A stretch of 64,000 nt of DNA from Pseudomonas sp. KUIN-1 (GCF_009176725.1 NZ_AP020337.1:4223501-4287500), one strand, 5' to 3'. Numbered from the stretch's first letter, positions 7,184 to 16,442 are shown. Notes: generated by a model from the letters alone, not told the origin. A program made the numbers and translations.

Positions 7184-8232
7184 GCGGGGCGGTCCGCCAC
7201 AGCCGCTTCGGCAAATGTCGCCATGCCGTTGTGCAGCTCGCACGCCAGGCGCACCAGCGGTACTGCCAGTGCGGCACCACTGCCCTCGCCCAGACGCAAA
7301 CCGAGGTCCAGCAACGGTTCGGCCTGCAGCGTTTCCAGCAGATGCCGATGGCCCGGTTCGGCGCCCCGATGACCGAACAGCAGCCAGTTGCGGCAGGAAG
7401 GGTTCAGGCGTACCGCCACCAGCGCGGCCACGCTGCAAATGAAACCGTCGACCAGTACCGCAATTCCTTCCTGCGCGCAGGCCAGGTACGCACCGGCCAG
7501 TGCGGCGATTTCGAAGCCGCCCAGGCAGAACAGGCTGTTTAACGGGTCACCGGCCTGCTCGGCGTGCAAGGCCAGTGCGCGCTCAATGACGCGCGTCTTG
7601 TGCTGAATACCCTCGGCGTTCAGCCCGGTGCCCGGCCCGACCAGCAATGGCGCGGCGCACTCCAGCAGCGAGCAGGCGACTGCGCTGGCGGCTGTGGTGT
7701 TGCCGATGCCCATCTCGCCACCGATGAACAGTTCAGTGCCGACAGCCTTGGCGCGCAATACGCTGTCACGCCCGGCCTGCAGGGCGGCGAGTCCCTGCTC
7801 GACACTCATGGCCGGCCCATGGGCAAAATTGGCGGTGCCCGCGCCAATGCGCAGATGGCGCACCCCGGGCAGGTCCATTGGCGACACGGTGCCCAGATCG
7901 ACCACGTCCAGTTGTGCGGAGAGCTGACGCGCCAGCACGCTGATCGCGGCGCCGCCATTGACGAAGTTGTGCAGCATCTGCCCGGTGACTTCCTGTGGGT
8001 ACGCCGACACGCCCTCTGCGACGACCCCATGATCAGCGGCAAAAATCGCGATCCACAGTTGATCGACGGCCGGACGCTCACGTCCCTGCAGACCGGCCAG
8101 TTGCACCGCCAGGCGCTCCAGTTGCGCCAGTGATCCGGCGGGTTTGGTCAGTTGCTGCTGACGGGCCAGTGCCGCCTCGCGCATCGGCACATCAATAGCC
8201 TGTGCAGGCTTGAGCCACCAGGAATTACTCAT
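7180..8232 (-). CDS. cobT: nicotinate-nucleotide--dimethylbenzimidazole phosphoribosyltransferase
   Basis: The 350-residue protein starts at ATG 8232 (MSNSWWLKPAQ), overlapping the cobU stop by 4 bp. Visible family motifs are FAADHGVVAEGVSAYPQEVT, GEMGIGNTTAASA in the active-site region, and GFICSVAALVA. It transfers phosphoribose from nicotinate mononucleotide to 5,6-dimethylbenzimidazole, giving alpha-ribazole-5'-phosphate for CobC and CobS. The lower-ligand base is supplied by BluB, encoded in the same operon. Called CobU in the P. denitrificans naming. Confidence 0.96.
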   Translation of the reverse strand: MSNSWWLKPAQAIDVPMREAALARQQQLTKPAGSLAQLERLAVQLAGLQGRERPAVDQLWIAIFAADHGVVAEGVSAYPQEVTGQMLHNFVNGGAAISVLARQLSAQLDVVDLGTVSPMDLPGVRHLRIGAGTANFAHGPAMSVEQGLAALQAGRDSVLRAKAVGTELFIGGEMGIGNTTAASAVACSLLECAAPLLVGPGTGLNAEGIQHKTRVIERALALHAEQAGDPLNSLFCLGGFEIAALAGAYLACAQEGIAVLVDGFICSVAALVAVRLNPSCRNWLLFGHRGAEPGHRHLLETLQAEPLLDLGLRLGEGSGAALAVPLVRLACELHNGMATFAEAAVADRPA

Positions 8233-8750
8233 AGCGCGGTTCCTTTCAACGTCAGGGGCAAGCCGGCAACGGTCAACACGACACGCTGGCAACGCTCGGC
8301 CAGCGCCTGATGCAACAGGCCGGCTTCATCGACATAGCGACGGGTCAGTTCGCCGAGCGGCACGACGCCAAGCCCGGTTTCGTTGCTGACAAAAATGATT
8401 TCACCCGGCAGCCCGGCGAGGCTGTCGAGCAGGGATTCACGTTCTTGAAGCAAGCGCTCGGGGTTGTCGAGCATCAGCAGATTGGTCAGCCAGAGAGTCA
8501 GGCAATCGACCAGCAGGCAGCAATCGGGCGCCGCCTTTTCGCGCAGCACCCGCGCCAGCTCGATCGGTTCTTCGACCAATCCCCAGTGCTCGGGACGGCG
8601 TGCGCGATGGCTGGCAACACGCTGATTCATTTCGCCGTCCAGCGGCTGACTGGTAGCGATGTAGGTCACCTTCAGCGCGCTGTCGGCGGCCAGTTTTTCC
8701 GCCAGGCGACTCTTGCCGGAACGCGCGCCGCCGAGGATCAATTGCAGCAT
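8229..8750 (-). CDS. cobU: adenosylcobinamide kinase / cobinamide-phosphate guanylyltransferase
   Basis: The 173 residues begin MLQLILGGARSGKS, a P-loop at residues 7-14 of the CobU family, and continue with THIATS-like YIATSQP, the RVASHRARRP segment that holds the guanylylated His, and FVSNETGLGVVP. The enzyme phosphorylates adenosylcobinamide and then transfers GMP to it. Its start abuts the cobQ stop, and its stop overlaps the cobT start. Called CobP in P. denitrificans. Confidence 0.95.
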   Translation of the reverse strand: MLQLILGGARSGKSRLAEKLAADSALKVTYIATSQPLDGEMNQRVASHRARRPEHWGLVEEPIELARVLREKAAPDCCLLVDCLTLWLTNLLMLDNPERLLQERESLLDSLAGLPGEIIFVSNETGLGVVPLGELTRRYVDEAGLLHQALAERCQRVVLTVAGLPLTLKGTAL

Positions 8751-10211
8751 TCAGTTCGCCTCCAGGCCACACAGTTCGCGAAGCAATGGGCCGTCCAGAT
8801 GCTTTTCCACCAGGTCCGCCAGACGTTCGATGTCACGCTCGCGCAGGGCGTGATAATCGACGGATTGCACGTTCGCCAACCCCGCCCAGCGCAGCAACGC
8901 GCTACACGCAGCAGGTGATTCGAACAGGCCGTGCAGGTAAGTCCCCAGCACCTGCCCGTCGGCACTCTGCGCGCCATCGCAACGCCCATCGTCCAGTTGC
9001 ACGGCAGCCTGCTCCAGCGCCGGCCCTGTCGTTACGCCGGCATGAATTTCGTAACCGCTGACCTCGGCATCTTCCAGGGTCAGACGACCGCGCACATTGC
9101 GCAGTTGCTTTTCCGCTTCCAGCACCGTGCTCATGGCCAGCAAGCCGAACCCGGCACTGGACCCGGCTGCGCCTTCCAGCCCGAGTGGATCGTGTACCTG
9201 CTCACCGAGCATTTGCAGGCCGCCGCAGATGCCCATCAGCTTGCCGCCGTAACGCAAATGCCGAGCGATGGCGGTGTCCCAGCCATTGTTGCGCAGGTAG
9301 TTCAGATCGCTGCGCACGCTCTTGGAGCCGGGCAGAATGATCAGGTCCGCAGGAGGAATCGCCTTGCCGGGGCCGATGAATTGCAGATTGACCTGAGGGT
9401 GCAGGCGCAACGGGTCGAAGTCGGTGTGATTACTGATGCGAGGCAGCACCGGGACCACCACGTTCAGCACATGCTCGACCTTGTCGGTCTGACGCTGGTC
9501 CAGGCCGTCTTCGGCCTCCAGGTGCAGATCCATCACATAGGGCAGCACGCCAACCACCGGCTTGCCGGTGCGTGCTTCCAGCCAGTCCAGGCCCGGCTGC
9601 AACAAGGCGATGTCGCCACGAAAACGGTTGATGATGAAACCCTTGACCCGCGCCTGCTCGCTGAGCGACAGCAACTCTAGCGTGCCGACCAGATGGGCAA
9701 ACACCCCGCCACGATTGATGTCGGCAATCAGCAGCACCGGGCAGTCGACCGCCTCGGCAAATCCCATGTTGGCGATATCGTTGGCGCGCAGGTTGATCTC
9801 GGCCGGTGAACCCGCGCCCTCGACCACGATCACCGGATAGCTTTCACCCAGGCGCCGATGCGATTCCAGCACCGCCTGCATGGCGATCTCTTTATAGCCG
9901 TGATACGCCACCGCGTTCATGGTGGTCACGGCGCGGCCGTGAATGATCACCTGCGCGCCGGTGTCACTGTTGGGCTTGAGCAGCACCGGGTTCATGTCGG
10001 TGTGCGGTTCGAGGTAGCACGCCTGCGCCTGCACGGCCTGTGCGCGGCCGATCTCGCCGCCGTCTGCGGTCACCGCGCTGTTGAGCGCCATGTTCTGCGG
10101 CTTGAACGGCACGACCTTGACGCCCTGGCGGGTCAGCCAGCGGCACAGGGCCGTCACCAGGGTGCTTTTGCCGGCATCGGAGGTGGTGCCTTGTACCATC
10201 AGCGTGCTCAT
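8751..10211 (-). CDS. cobQ: cobyric acid synthase (glutamine-hydrolysing)
   Basis: 486 residues, the usual length. N-terminal dethiobiotin-synthetase-like domain with the P-loop GTTSDAGKS (residues 8-16) and FKPQNMALNS; C-terminal class I glutamine amidotransferase domain with GICGGLQMLG, containing the nucleophilic Cys at about residue 333, and a final YLHGLFE with the catalytic His. It amidates the b, d, e and g carboxylates of adenosylcobyrinate a,c-diamide. ATG 10211 overlaps the cobD stop by 4 bp. Confidence 0.97.
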   Translation of the reverse strand: MSTLMVQGTTSDAGKSTLVTALCRWLTRQGVKVVPFKPQNMALNSAVTADGGEIGRAQAVQAQACYLEPHTDMNPVLLKPNSDTGAQVIIHGRAVTTMNAVAYHGYKEIAMQAVLESHRRLGESYPVIVVEGAGSPAEINLRANDIANMGFAEAVDCPVLLIADINRGGVFAHLVGTLELLSLSEQARVKGFIINRFRGDIALLQPGLDWLEARTGKPVVGVLPYVMDLHLEAEDGLDQRQTDKVEHVLNVVVPVLPRISNHTDFDPLRLHPQVNLQFIGPGKAIPPADLIILPGSKSVRSDLNYLRNNGWDTAIARHLRYGGKLMGICGGLQMLGEQVHDPLGLEGAAGSSAGFGLLAMSTVLEAEKQLRNVRGRLTLEDAEVSGYEIHAGVTTGPALEQAAVQLDDGRCDGAQSADGQVLGTYLHGLFESPAACSALLRWAGLANVQSVDYHALRERDIERLADLVEKHLDGPLLRELCGLEAN

Positions 10212-11212
10212 GGGTATTCCTTGCGGTATTCAAGCAGAACATCGTGCAGCCGCAGCCAGTCGGCCTCGTCGCAGGGCAGGCCAAAACGCAGACTGGACGA
10301 CTCGGGGGAATCACCCTTGAACAGGCGCAGCAGCACGCCACGCAGCGCACAAAACTCATAGAGCGTCTGCGCTTCAGGGGTCACCAGCCATTGAAACAGC
10401 GCACAGCCGCCTTGCGGGGTCAGGGCGTACTGGTCGAGCAGCGCCACCAGCCGGTCGCGGGCCTGCTCACAGCGCTCACGCTGACGCGCCTGCCCCTGCT
10501 GATCGCTGAGGCACACCTGACCGATGATCCGGGTTGGCCCACTGACCGACCAGGGGCCGATTTCCTGCGCCAGCATCCTCAACAACACCGGTTCGGCCAT
10601 GACAAAACCGAGCCGGACGCCGGCCAGGCCGAAAAACTTGCCAAACGAACGCAGGACGATCAGCCCGGTGCGCCACGTCTCGGCCGCCAGGCTCACGCCC
10701 GGCGTGTTATCCATGAACGCTTCATCGACGACCAGCCAGCCACCGCGCTCGGCCAGTCGCGCATGCCACTCCAGCAGGCGCTCGGCGCTCAGGTGCAGGC
10801 CGGTCGGGTTGTTGGGGTTGACCACCACCAGCACGTCCAGGCTGTCGAGGAAGTATTCGACCTCCTGCTCACCTACCTCACGCACCACGAAACCGTTCTT
10901 GCGCCAGGCATGCGCGTGCTCTGCGTAGCAGGGCGACAGAACGCCGACCCGCCCTCCGCTGCGCACCCGCGGCAGCGCCTGAATCGCAGCCTGCGAACCG
11001 GACACCGGCAATAACCGGGTCACGCCGTAATAAGTGCAGGCCGCCGCTTCCAGACCATCGTCGGTCTCGGGCAACCGCGCCCAGGCACGCGTCGGGATCT
11101 CCGGGATGGGCCACGACCAGGGTGCGATCCCGGTGGACAGGTCCAGCCAGTCGGCCAGATGAATACCGTAATGCTGCGCCGCCGCGCGCAACCGCCCGCC
11201 GTGCTCAAGCAT
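10208..11212 (-). CDS. cobD: L-threonine-O-3-phosphate decarboxylase
   Basis: Start ATG 11212 (MLEHGGRLRAAA) gives 334 residues and overlaps the end of cbiB by 8 bp. It is a fold-type I PLP enzyme of the class I/II aminotransferase family: VVVNPNNPTG, VVDEAFMD and the Lys-bearing SFGKFFGLAGVRLG are all visible. CobD makes (R)-1-amino-2-propanol phosphate, the aminopropanol linker used by CbiB. A histidinol-phosphate aminotransferase would look similar, but the operon decides. Named CobC in P. denitrificans, not to be confused with the phosphatase above. Confidence 0.93.
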   Translation of the reverse strand: MLEHGGRLRAAAQHYGIHLADWLDLSTGIAPWSWPIPEIPTRAWARLPETDDGLEAAACTYYGVTRLLPVSGSQAAIQALPRVRSGGRVGVLSPCYAEHAHAWRKNGFVVREVGEQEVEYFLDSLDVLVVVNPNNPTGLHLSAERLLEWHARLAERGGWLVVDEAFMDNTPGVSLAAETWRTGLIVLRSFGKFFGLAGVRLGFVMAEPVLLRMLAQEIGPWSVSGPTRIIGQVCLSDQQGQARQRERCEQARDRLVALLDQYALTPQGGCALFQWLVTPEAQTLYEFCALRGVLLRLFKGDSPESSSLRFGLPCDEADWLRLHDVLLEYRKEYP

Positions 11213-12113
11213 AAAATTCAGCCGCCACGCAGATGACCAGCAGCCATAACCACACGCCGCGCTGCACCAGTTGCCAGCCGCGATCGATCGAGTCCGCATC
11301 GGCAGGCGCACCCTCGCCCAGTTGCGGACGCTGATGCAGCTCGCCGTGATAGATCGCCGCGCCACCCAGCTCGACACCCAGCGCGCCTGCGCCAGCGGCC
11401 ATCACCGGACCGGCATTCGGACTGTCCCAGGCCGGAGCCTGTGTGCGCCAGCAACGCAGCGCCAGTCGGGTCTTGCCCAGCAAGGCGTAAGTCAATGCCA
11501 CAAGACGTGCGGGAATATAGTTGAGCAGATCGTCGATCTTCGCCGCAGCCCAGCCAAAACGCTCAAAGCGCTCGTTGCGATAGCCCCACATGGCGTCCAG
11601 CGTATTGCTCAGCCGGTACAGCACCACGCCGGGCGCACCGGCCACCATGAACCAGAACAGCGCAGCGAACACCGCATCGCTGCCGTTCTCCAGCACCGAC
11701 TCGGTGGCTGCGCGGGCGACTTCGGTAGCGTCCAGCTCAGTGGTCTGGCGACTGACCAGATAACCGACGCGCTGACGTGCTTCGATCAGATCATCACTGC
11801 GCAGCGCTTGCGCCACCGGCTGAACGTGCTCGCCCAGGCTACGCATGCCCAGCGCGCAATACAGCGCCAGAATCTCGAACAGCCAGCCCACGCCAGGCAA
11901 CCAGCTCAGCAGCGTGGCCAGCAACGTCAGCGGCACAACAGTGATGACCCAGGCGGTAACGCCGTGACTGCGCCAGCCACGGCCGCCACTGTTGAAACGC
12001 TGCTCGACCCGACTGGCGAAGTTGCCGAACGCCACCAGCGGATGCCATCGTTTCGGCTCACCGAGCAGCGCATCCAGCGCGACTCCGGCGACGCTCAGCA
12101 GCGCCACACTCAT
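11205..12113 (-). CDS. cbiB: adenosylcobinamide-phosphate synthase
   Basis: 302 residues from ATG 12113 (MSVALLSVAGVALDALLGEPKRWHP), overlapping the bluB stop by 4 bp. The segment LDALLGEPKRWHPLVAFG is the family's N-terminal signature; SVLENGSDAVFAALFW and the later YRLSNTLDAMWGYRNERFERFGWAAAK are also typical. Four to five membrane helices are apparent. It attaches the aminopropanol linker to adenosylcobyric acid. Called CobD in P. denitrificans. Confidence 0.95.
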   Translation of the reverse strand: MSVALLSVAGVALDALLGEPKRWHPLVAFGNFASRVEQRFNSGGRGWRSHGVTAWVITVVPLTLLATLLSWLPGVGWLFEILALYCALGMRSLGEHVQPVAQALRSDDLIEARQRVGYLVSRQTTELDATEVARAATESVLENGSDAVFAALFWFMVAGAPGVVLYRLSNTLDAMWGYRNERFERFGWAAAKIDDLLNYIPARLVALTYALLGKTRLALRCWRTQAPAWDSPNAGPVMAAGAGALGVELGGAAIYHGELHQRPQLGEGAPADADSIDRGWQLVQRGVWLWLLVICVAAEFYA

Positions 12114-12760
12114 TGACTCACTCCCCATTGATTCTCGTACAGCAACTCATGCAGCGGACGCGCCTGCGCCCAGCCTTCCATCACCAGCATTGGCGCGGGA
12201 TAAAATTCCTTGACCGGGCCCAGGCAAATGATCGCCAACGGCTTGGCGCCGTCAGGCATGCCCAGCAGTTCGGCCAGCGCCTCGGGGTCGAACAGCGACA
12301 CCCAGCCCATGCCCAGGCCTTCTGCACGCGAGGCCAGCCACAGGTTCTGGATCGCGCAGGACAGCGAAGCCATGTCCATTTCCGGCAAGGTGCGCCGGCC
12401 GAAAATGTGTTGCTCACGCCCTTCCATCAGCGCGGCGACCAGCACTTCTGCACAGTCGTTGATGCCTTCGACCTTGAGCTTCATGAATTCGTCGGTGCGC
12501 TCACCCAGCGCCTCGGCGGTCCGGATACGCTCTTGCTCTACCTGCGCCTGCATCCTGCCGCGCAATAGCGGGTCGCTGATGCGGATGAAGCGCCACGGTT
12601 GCATCAGCCCGACGCTGGGGGCCTGATGCGCGGCCTCCAGCACACGTGCCAGCAGCTCGGGCGCGACCGTGCCGCCGATGAAGTGGCGCATGTCGCGACG
12701 TTCGGCGATGGCGCGGTACACCGCAGCCCGCTCTTCGGGGCTGAACGCTTGCTCGGTCAT
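12110..12760 (-). CDS. bluB: 5,6-dimethylbenzimidazole synthase
   Basis: 216 residues of the nitroreductase-like flavoprotein family. Distinguishing features: RRDMRHFIGG near the N-terminus, the AAHQAPSVGLMQPWRFI flavin-binding segment, and AIQNLWLASRAEGLGMGWVS. BluB breaks down reduced FMN with oxygen to make the lower-ligand base DMB. Its presence inside the operon implies aerobic production of true cobalamin. Overlaps cobB by 4 bp and cbiB by 4 bp. Confidence 0.95.
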   Translation of the reverse strand: MTEQAFSPEERAAVYRAIAERRDMRHFIGGTVAPELLARVLEAAHQAPSVGLMQPWRFIRISDPLLRGRMQAQVEQERIRTAEALGERTDEFMKLKVEGINDCAEVLVAALMEGREQHIFGRRTLPEMDMASLSCAIQNLWLASRAEGLGMGWVSLFDPEALAELLGMPDGAKPLAIICLGPVKEFYPAPMLVMEGWAQARPLHELLYENQWGVSQ

Positions 12761-14052
12761 GGTTTGAACAGCGCCGCGATCGCCTGAGGGCAGGAAGGAA
12801 AATAGAAATGCACGTAGGACGCGGTCAGGCGACCCAGGCGATAGACCGCTTCTGCGCCGCGCCCGCCATTGGGGCTGACGCCACGCGCAATCGGCTGCAG
12901 CTCGGTGCTGGTCAGCGAATGGTGATAAGTGTGACCGTGCAGCGTGCCCTCGGGCAGCTCGACGGCTTGCAAGGCCAGCGCGGCCAGACGCTTCTGCATG
13001 ACCGCTTCACCGGACAGCAAGCCGACCAGTTCGGCGCGCACGCCCTCGACATCGGTCAAGGCTTCGAGCAAATAGAGCATGCCGCCGCACTCGGCGAGAA
13101 TCGGCTTGCCGGCAATATGGTGAGCCCTGATCGAAGCCTGCATCGTGCCATTGGCGGCCAGCGCGACGTGGTGCAGCTCCGGGTAGCCGCCTGGCAGGTA
13201 CAGGCTGTCGGCGTCGGGCAGCTCGCGATCATGGATCGGCGAGAAGAAGCTCAGTTCGGCGCCCATGTTCCTCAGCAGGTCCAGGCTCGCGCCATACAGA
13301 AAGGCAAAGGCTTCGTCGCGCGCGATGGCGATGCGGATGCCGCGCAGCAGCGGCTCGACCTGCACCGGGTCGGGCGCAGTAAAGGTCACGGCCGGCGGCA
13401 AGGCCACTTCGCAGGTGCTGGCCAGCGCCGCAGCCGCCATGTCCAGACGCACGTCCAGATCATTGAGCTCACTGGCCTGGACCAGCCCCAGATGGCGGCT
13501 GGGCAATTCGAAGCCGACCTCCCGGGACAGGGCGCCGTACCAGCGCAGGCCTTCGGTCAGGCTGTTCTCCAGCAACTGCGCATGGCGTACCGTGCCGACG
13601 CGATTGGCCAGCACGCCGGCGAACGGCAGATCAGGCTGATAGCGCGCCAGGCCCAGCGCCAGTGCGCCAAACGTCTGCGCCATGGCCGTGCCGTCGATCA
13701 CACCGAGTACCGGCACGCCAAAATGCCGGGCCAGGTCGGCGCTCGACGGCGTGCCATCGAACAGGCCCATGACCCCTTCGATCAGAATCAGGTCGGCCTC
13801 GTCAGCCGCTTCCCACAACAGGCGACGGCTTTCATCGGCACCGACCATCCACATGTCGAGTTGATAGACCGGCGCGCCACTGGCCCGCTCGAGAATCATC
13901 GGGTCGAGAAAGTCCGGGCCGCACTTGAACACCCGGACCTTGCGCCCCTGGTTGCGGTGCAGGCGTGCCAGTGCAGCGGTCACCGTGGTTTTGCCTTGCC
14001 CGGAGGCAGGCGCAGCGATCAGTACCGCCGGGCAATCACGCGGGGCTCTCAT
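12757..14052 (-). CDS. cobB: cobyrinate (hydrogenobyrinate) a,c-diamide synthase
   Basis: 431 residues from ATG 14052 (MRAPRDCPAVLIAAPASGQGKTTV). The P-loop ASGQGKTT is followed by FKCGPDFLDP and the GVMGLFDG metal/ATP segment; the C-terminal glutamine amidotransferase domain has AECGGMLYLLE with the nucleophilic Cys and ends ASYVHFYFPS with the catalytic His. In aerobic pseudomonads the substrate should be hydrogenobyrinic acid. It lies 25 bp after cobO and overlaps bluB by 4 bp. Confidence 0.95.
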   Translation of the reverse strand: MRAPRDCPAVLIAAPASGQGKTTVTAALARLHRNQGRKVRVFKCGPDFLDPMILERASGAPVYQLDMWMVGADESRRLLWEAADEADLILIEGVMGLFDGTPSSADLARHFGVPVLGVIDGTAMAQTFGALALGLARYQPDLPFAGVLANRVGTVRHAQLLENSLTEGLRWYGALSREVGFELPSRHLGLVQASELNDLDVRLDMAAAALASTCEVALPPAVTFTAPDPVQVEPLLRGIRIAIARDEAFAFLYGASLDLLRNMGAELSFFSPIHDRELPDADSLYLPGGYPELHHVALAANGTMQASIRAHHIAGKPILAECGGMLYLLEALTDVEGVRAELVGLLSGEAVMQKRLAALALQAVELPEGTLHGHTYHHSLTSTELQPIARGVSPNGGRGAEAVYRLGRLTASYVHFYFPSCPQAIAALFKP

Positions 14053-14077
14053 TGCAATGCGCTCAATGATGAAGGGT

Positions 14078-14689
14078 TCACAGCTCGATACCTTTCTGCG
14101 CACGAATACCGGCCTGAAACGCGTGCTTGACCACGCCGATCTCGGAAACAGTATCGGCCAGGTCGATCAATTCGGCTTTGGCACCGCGGCCAGTCACCAA
14201 TACGTGCTGCATCGGCGGACGTGCCTGCAGATCGCTCAGCACCTGTTCGAGGTCGAGGTAGCCATGTTTGAGGGCGATATTCAGTTCGTCGAGCACCACC
14301 AGACCAATGGCCGGATCGCGAAGCATTTCCTGAGACACGGCCCAGGCGGCCTCAGCGGCGGCGATGTCACGCTGGCGATCCTGGGTTTCCCAGGTGAAGC
14401 CCTCGCCCATCACGTGATAGCGCACCTGCTCGGGGAAACGGCGGAAAAACATTTCTTCGCCCGTGCTGTTGCGGCCCTTGATGAACTGCACCACGCCACA
14501 CTGCATGTCGTGGCCCATGGCCCGGGCGAGCATACCGAACGCCGAGCTGCTCTTGCCCTTGCCATTGCCGGTCAACACCAGCAGCAGGCCGCACTCGTTG
14601 GGCGAGCTGGCAATACGCTGGTCCATGAAGGCTTTCTTGCGCTGCATGCGCGCCAGATGGCGTTCGTCGCGTTCGGGGGATTCGTTCAT
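14078..14689 (-). CDS. cobO: cob(I)yrinic acid a,c-diamide adenosyltransferase (CobA/CobO/BtuR family)
   Basis: 203 residues from ATG 14689 (MNESPERDERHLARMQRKKAF), with GGAGA six bases upstream; other CobO proteins start with a closely similar charged N-terminus. The P-loop variant GNGKGKSSSAFG binds ATP, and VVLDELNIALKHGYLD carries the family's acidic residues. The enzyme adenosylates Co(I) corrinoid. It is the first gene of the cob operon, and the cobalamin riboswitch lies about 100 nt ahead. The same frame is open back to a GTG at 14761, which would add 24 residues. Confidence 0.96.
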   Translation of the reverse strand: MNESPERDERHLARMQRKKAFMDQRIASSPNECGLLLVLTGNGKGKSSSAFGMLARAMGHDMQCGVVQFIKGRNSTGEEMFFRRFPEQVRYHVMGEGFTWETQDRQRDIAAAEAAWAVSQEMLRDPAIGLVVLDELNIALKHGYLDLEQVLSDLQARPPMQHVLVTGRGAKAELIDLADTVSEIGVVKHAFQAGIRAQKGIEL

Positions 14690-14764
14690 CTGGGCTCTCC
14701 GCTCGGGGCAGGCGACAACAGACGGAAGGACAGCACTGGACAGCACGGCAACGCCCTGCACAGA

Positions 14765-14783
14765 ACATCACCCTCCGTGATGT
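14765..14783 (-). promoter_or_regulatory. hairpin showing GGAGG in its loop, between riboswitch and cobO
   Basis: On the minus strand ACATCAC, GGAGG, GTGATGT form a perfect 7-bp stem with a Shine-Dalgarno-like loop, just downstream of the B12 box. A GTG codon in frame with cobO starts 10 nt after GGAGG, at 14761. It may be part of the riboswitch expression platform, or a ribosome stand-by site. That function is an inference. Confidence 0.4.
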
Positions 14784-14791
14784 CATTGAGT

Positions 14792-14982
14792 GATTCAGGC
14801 CGGTCTCCGGGCTCATGAGCGGGTCACCCCGGCTGCGCGCCTTCCCATGTCGAAACACAGTGGCGTCAGGCACAGCCTTGACTCATTTACCGTTGCGGGG
14901 GCAGCGCCGGGATCGGATCTGTCGACCCACACCGGCTTCCCTGTTTCACTCTGCCAATCGAGGATTGCAGAGCACCTGAAAC
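14792..14982 (-). ncRNA. cobalamin riboswitch
   Basis: The minus strand carries the hallmark elements in order: GGTGC near the 5' end (14972-14976), CTGCCCCCGCAACGG (14890-14904), GCCACTG (14858-14864) and the B12 box AGCCCGGAGACCGGCC (14798-14813). Spacing and order fit the adenosylcobalamin-class aptamer. It lies upstream of cobO, so corrinoid binding should turn the cob operon down. No T-rich terminator is evident before cobO, so control is more likely at translation initiation (inference). Confidence 0.95.
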
Positions 14983-15113
14983 AAACCGCGAAGGGTAGAG
15001 GGTTGGACCGGGAGCGTCAATCGACACCGTCGCTGCGGAACGTGATTGAACCTAGCGGGTTGGCGGCGCCTCTATCAGTTACTGGACCACGCCCTTGTTA
15101 ATGGAGATCGACA

Positions 15114-16442
15114 ATGTTCAAACTCAGACCCCACTACGCAGTGTTGCTGCTGGTCGCCGGCGGCCTCGCTGCCTGCGGCGAGTCGTCGAGCCTGCAAGTC
15201 TCGGATGGAACAGGCCCCTCGCCCAAGCTGCCGGAGCCCAACAAGACGCTGATTCCGACCGTCAACATCGCCCCTGCCGTAGGCTGGGAAAAAGGCGCCA
15301 GGCCGGTCGCCGCGCCGGGCACACAAGTGGCTGCGTTCGCCGAGAACCTCGACCACCCGCGCTGGCTGTATGTGTTGCCCAACGGTGACGTGCTGGTAGC
15401 AGAAACCAATTCCCCCGCCAAACCGGATGATTCCAAAGGCATTCGCGGCTGGGTGATGGAAAAAGTCATGGGCCGCGCCGGTGCCGGTGTGCCCAGCGCC
15501 AACCGCATCACCTTGCTGCGTGACGTGGACAAGGACGGTGTGGCAGAGACCCGCACGGTTTTCCTGCAAAACCTCAATTCGCCGTTCGGCATGACCCTGG
15601 TGGGCAACAAGCTGTATGTCGCCGACACTGACCGCCTGATCAGCTTCCCGTATGAATCCGGGCAGACCTCGATCAGCGCGCAAGCGACCAAAGTGGTCGA
15701 CCTGCCGGGCGGTACGCTCAATCACCACTGGACCAAGAACGTCATCGCCAGCAAGGATGGCAGCAAGCTGTACGTGACCGTGGGCTCCAACAGTAACGTG
15801 GCCGAGAACGGCATGGACAAGGAAGAAGGTCGTGCGGCGATCTGGGAAGTGGACGCGGCCACCGGCAACCACCGGATCTTCGCGTCCGGCCTGCGCAACC
15901 CCAACGGCATGGATTGGGAACCGAAGACCGGCAAGCTGTGGACGGCGGTCAACGAGCGCGACGAGATCGGCAGCGATCTGGTGCCTGACTACGTGACCTC
16001 GGTGCAGGACGGCGCATTCTACGGCTGGCCTTACAGCTATTACGGCCAGCACGTCGACGAGCGCGTCAAGCCGCAGAACCCGGCACTGGTCGCCAAGGCG
16101 ATTGCCCCGGATTACGCAGTCGGTCCGCACACCGCTTCGCTGGGCTTGGTGTTCGCCGACGGCAAGACACTGGCTGCGCCGTTCAACGAGGGCCTGTTCA
16201 TCGGCCAGCACGGCTCCTGGAACCGCAAACCGCACAGCGGCTACAAGGTGGTGTTCATTCCATTCAGCGGCGGCAAACCCAACGGCACACCGGTCGATGT
16301 GTTGACCGGCTTCCTCAACAAGGATGAAAAAGCCATGGGTCGCCCGGTTGGCGTGGTCAATGACCAGCGCGGCGGATTGCTGGTGGCCGACGATGTCGGC
16401 AACAAGATCTGGCGCGTGACATCCGCCAAGGCTGCTCAGTAA
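15114..16442 (+). CDS. lipoprotein PQQ-type sugar dehydrogenase / L-sorbosone dehydrogenase family
   Basis: 442 residues from ATG 15114, with GGAGA seven bases upstream. Residues 1-20 are a lipoprotein signal ending LAAC with the lipidated Cys at 21. The rest is a six-bladed beta-propeller of the glucose/sorbosone dehydrogenase (GSDH) family: FAENLDHPRWLYVLPNGDVLVAE, LGLVFADGKT, FIGQHGSWNR and NDQRGGLLVADD. PQQ is the usual cofactor in the family, but PQQ use and substrate are not proven here. Divergent from the cob operon. The TAA stop is itself part of a 10-bp inverted repeat (16440-16521). Confidence 0.85.
   Translation: MFKLRPHYAVLLLVAGGLAACGESSSLQVSDGTGPSPKLPEPNKTLIPTVNIAPAVGWEKGARPVAAPGTQVAAFAENLDHPRWLYVLPNGDVLVAETNSPAKPDDSKGIRGWVMEKVMGRAGAGVPSANRITLLRDVDKDGVAETRTVFLQNLNSPFGMTLVGNKLYVADTDRLISFPYESGQTSISAQATKVVDLPGGTLNHHWTKNVIASKDGSKLYVTVGSNSNVAENGMDKEEGRAAIWEVDAATGNHRIFASGLRNPNGMDWEPKTGKLWTAVNERDEIGSDLVPDYVTSVQDGAFYGWPYSYYGQHVDERVKPQNPALVAKAIAPDYAVGPHTASLGLVFADGKTLAAPFNEGLFIGQHGSWNRKPHSGYKVVFIPFSGGKPNGTPVDVLTGFLNKDEKAMGRPVGVVNDQRGGLLVADDVGNKIWRVTSAKAAQ

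Noticed and set aside
14690..14761. N-terminal extension of CobO from GTG 14761 as the main start
   Set aside because: CobO proteins start near MNESPERD and GGAGA precedes ATG 14689; the extension is kept only as a finding.
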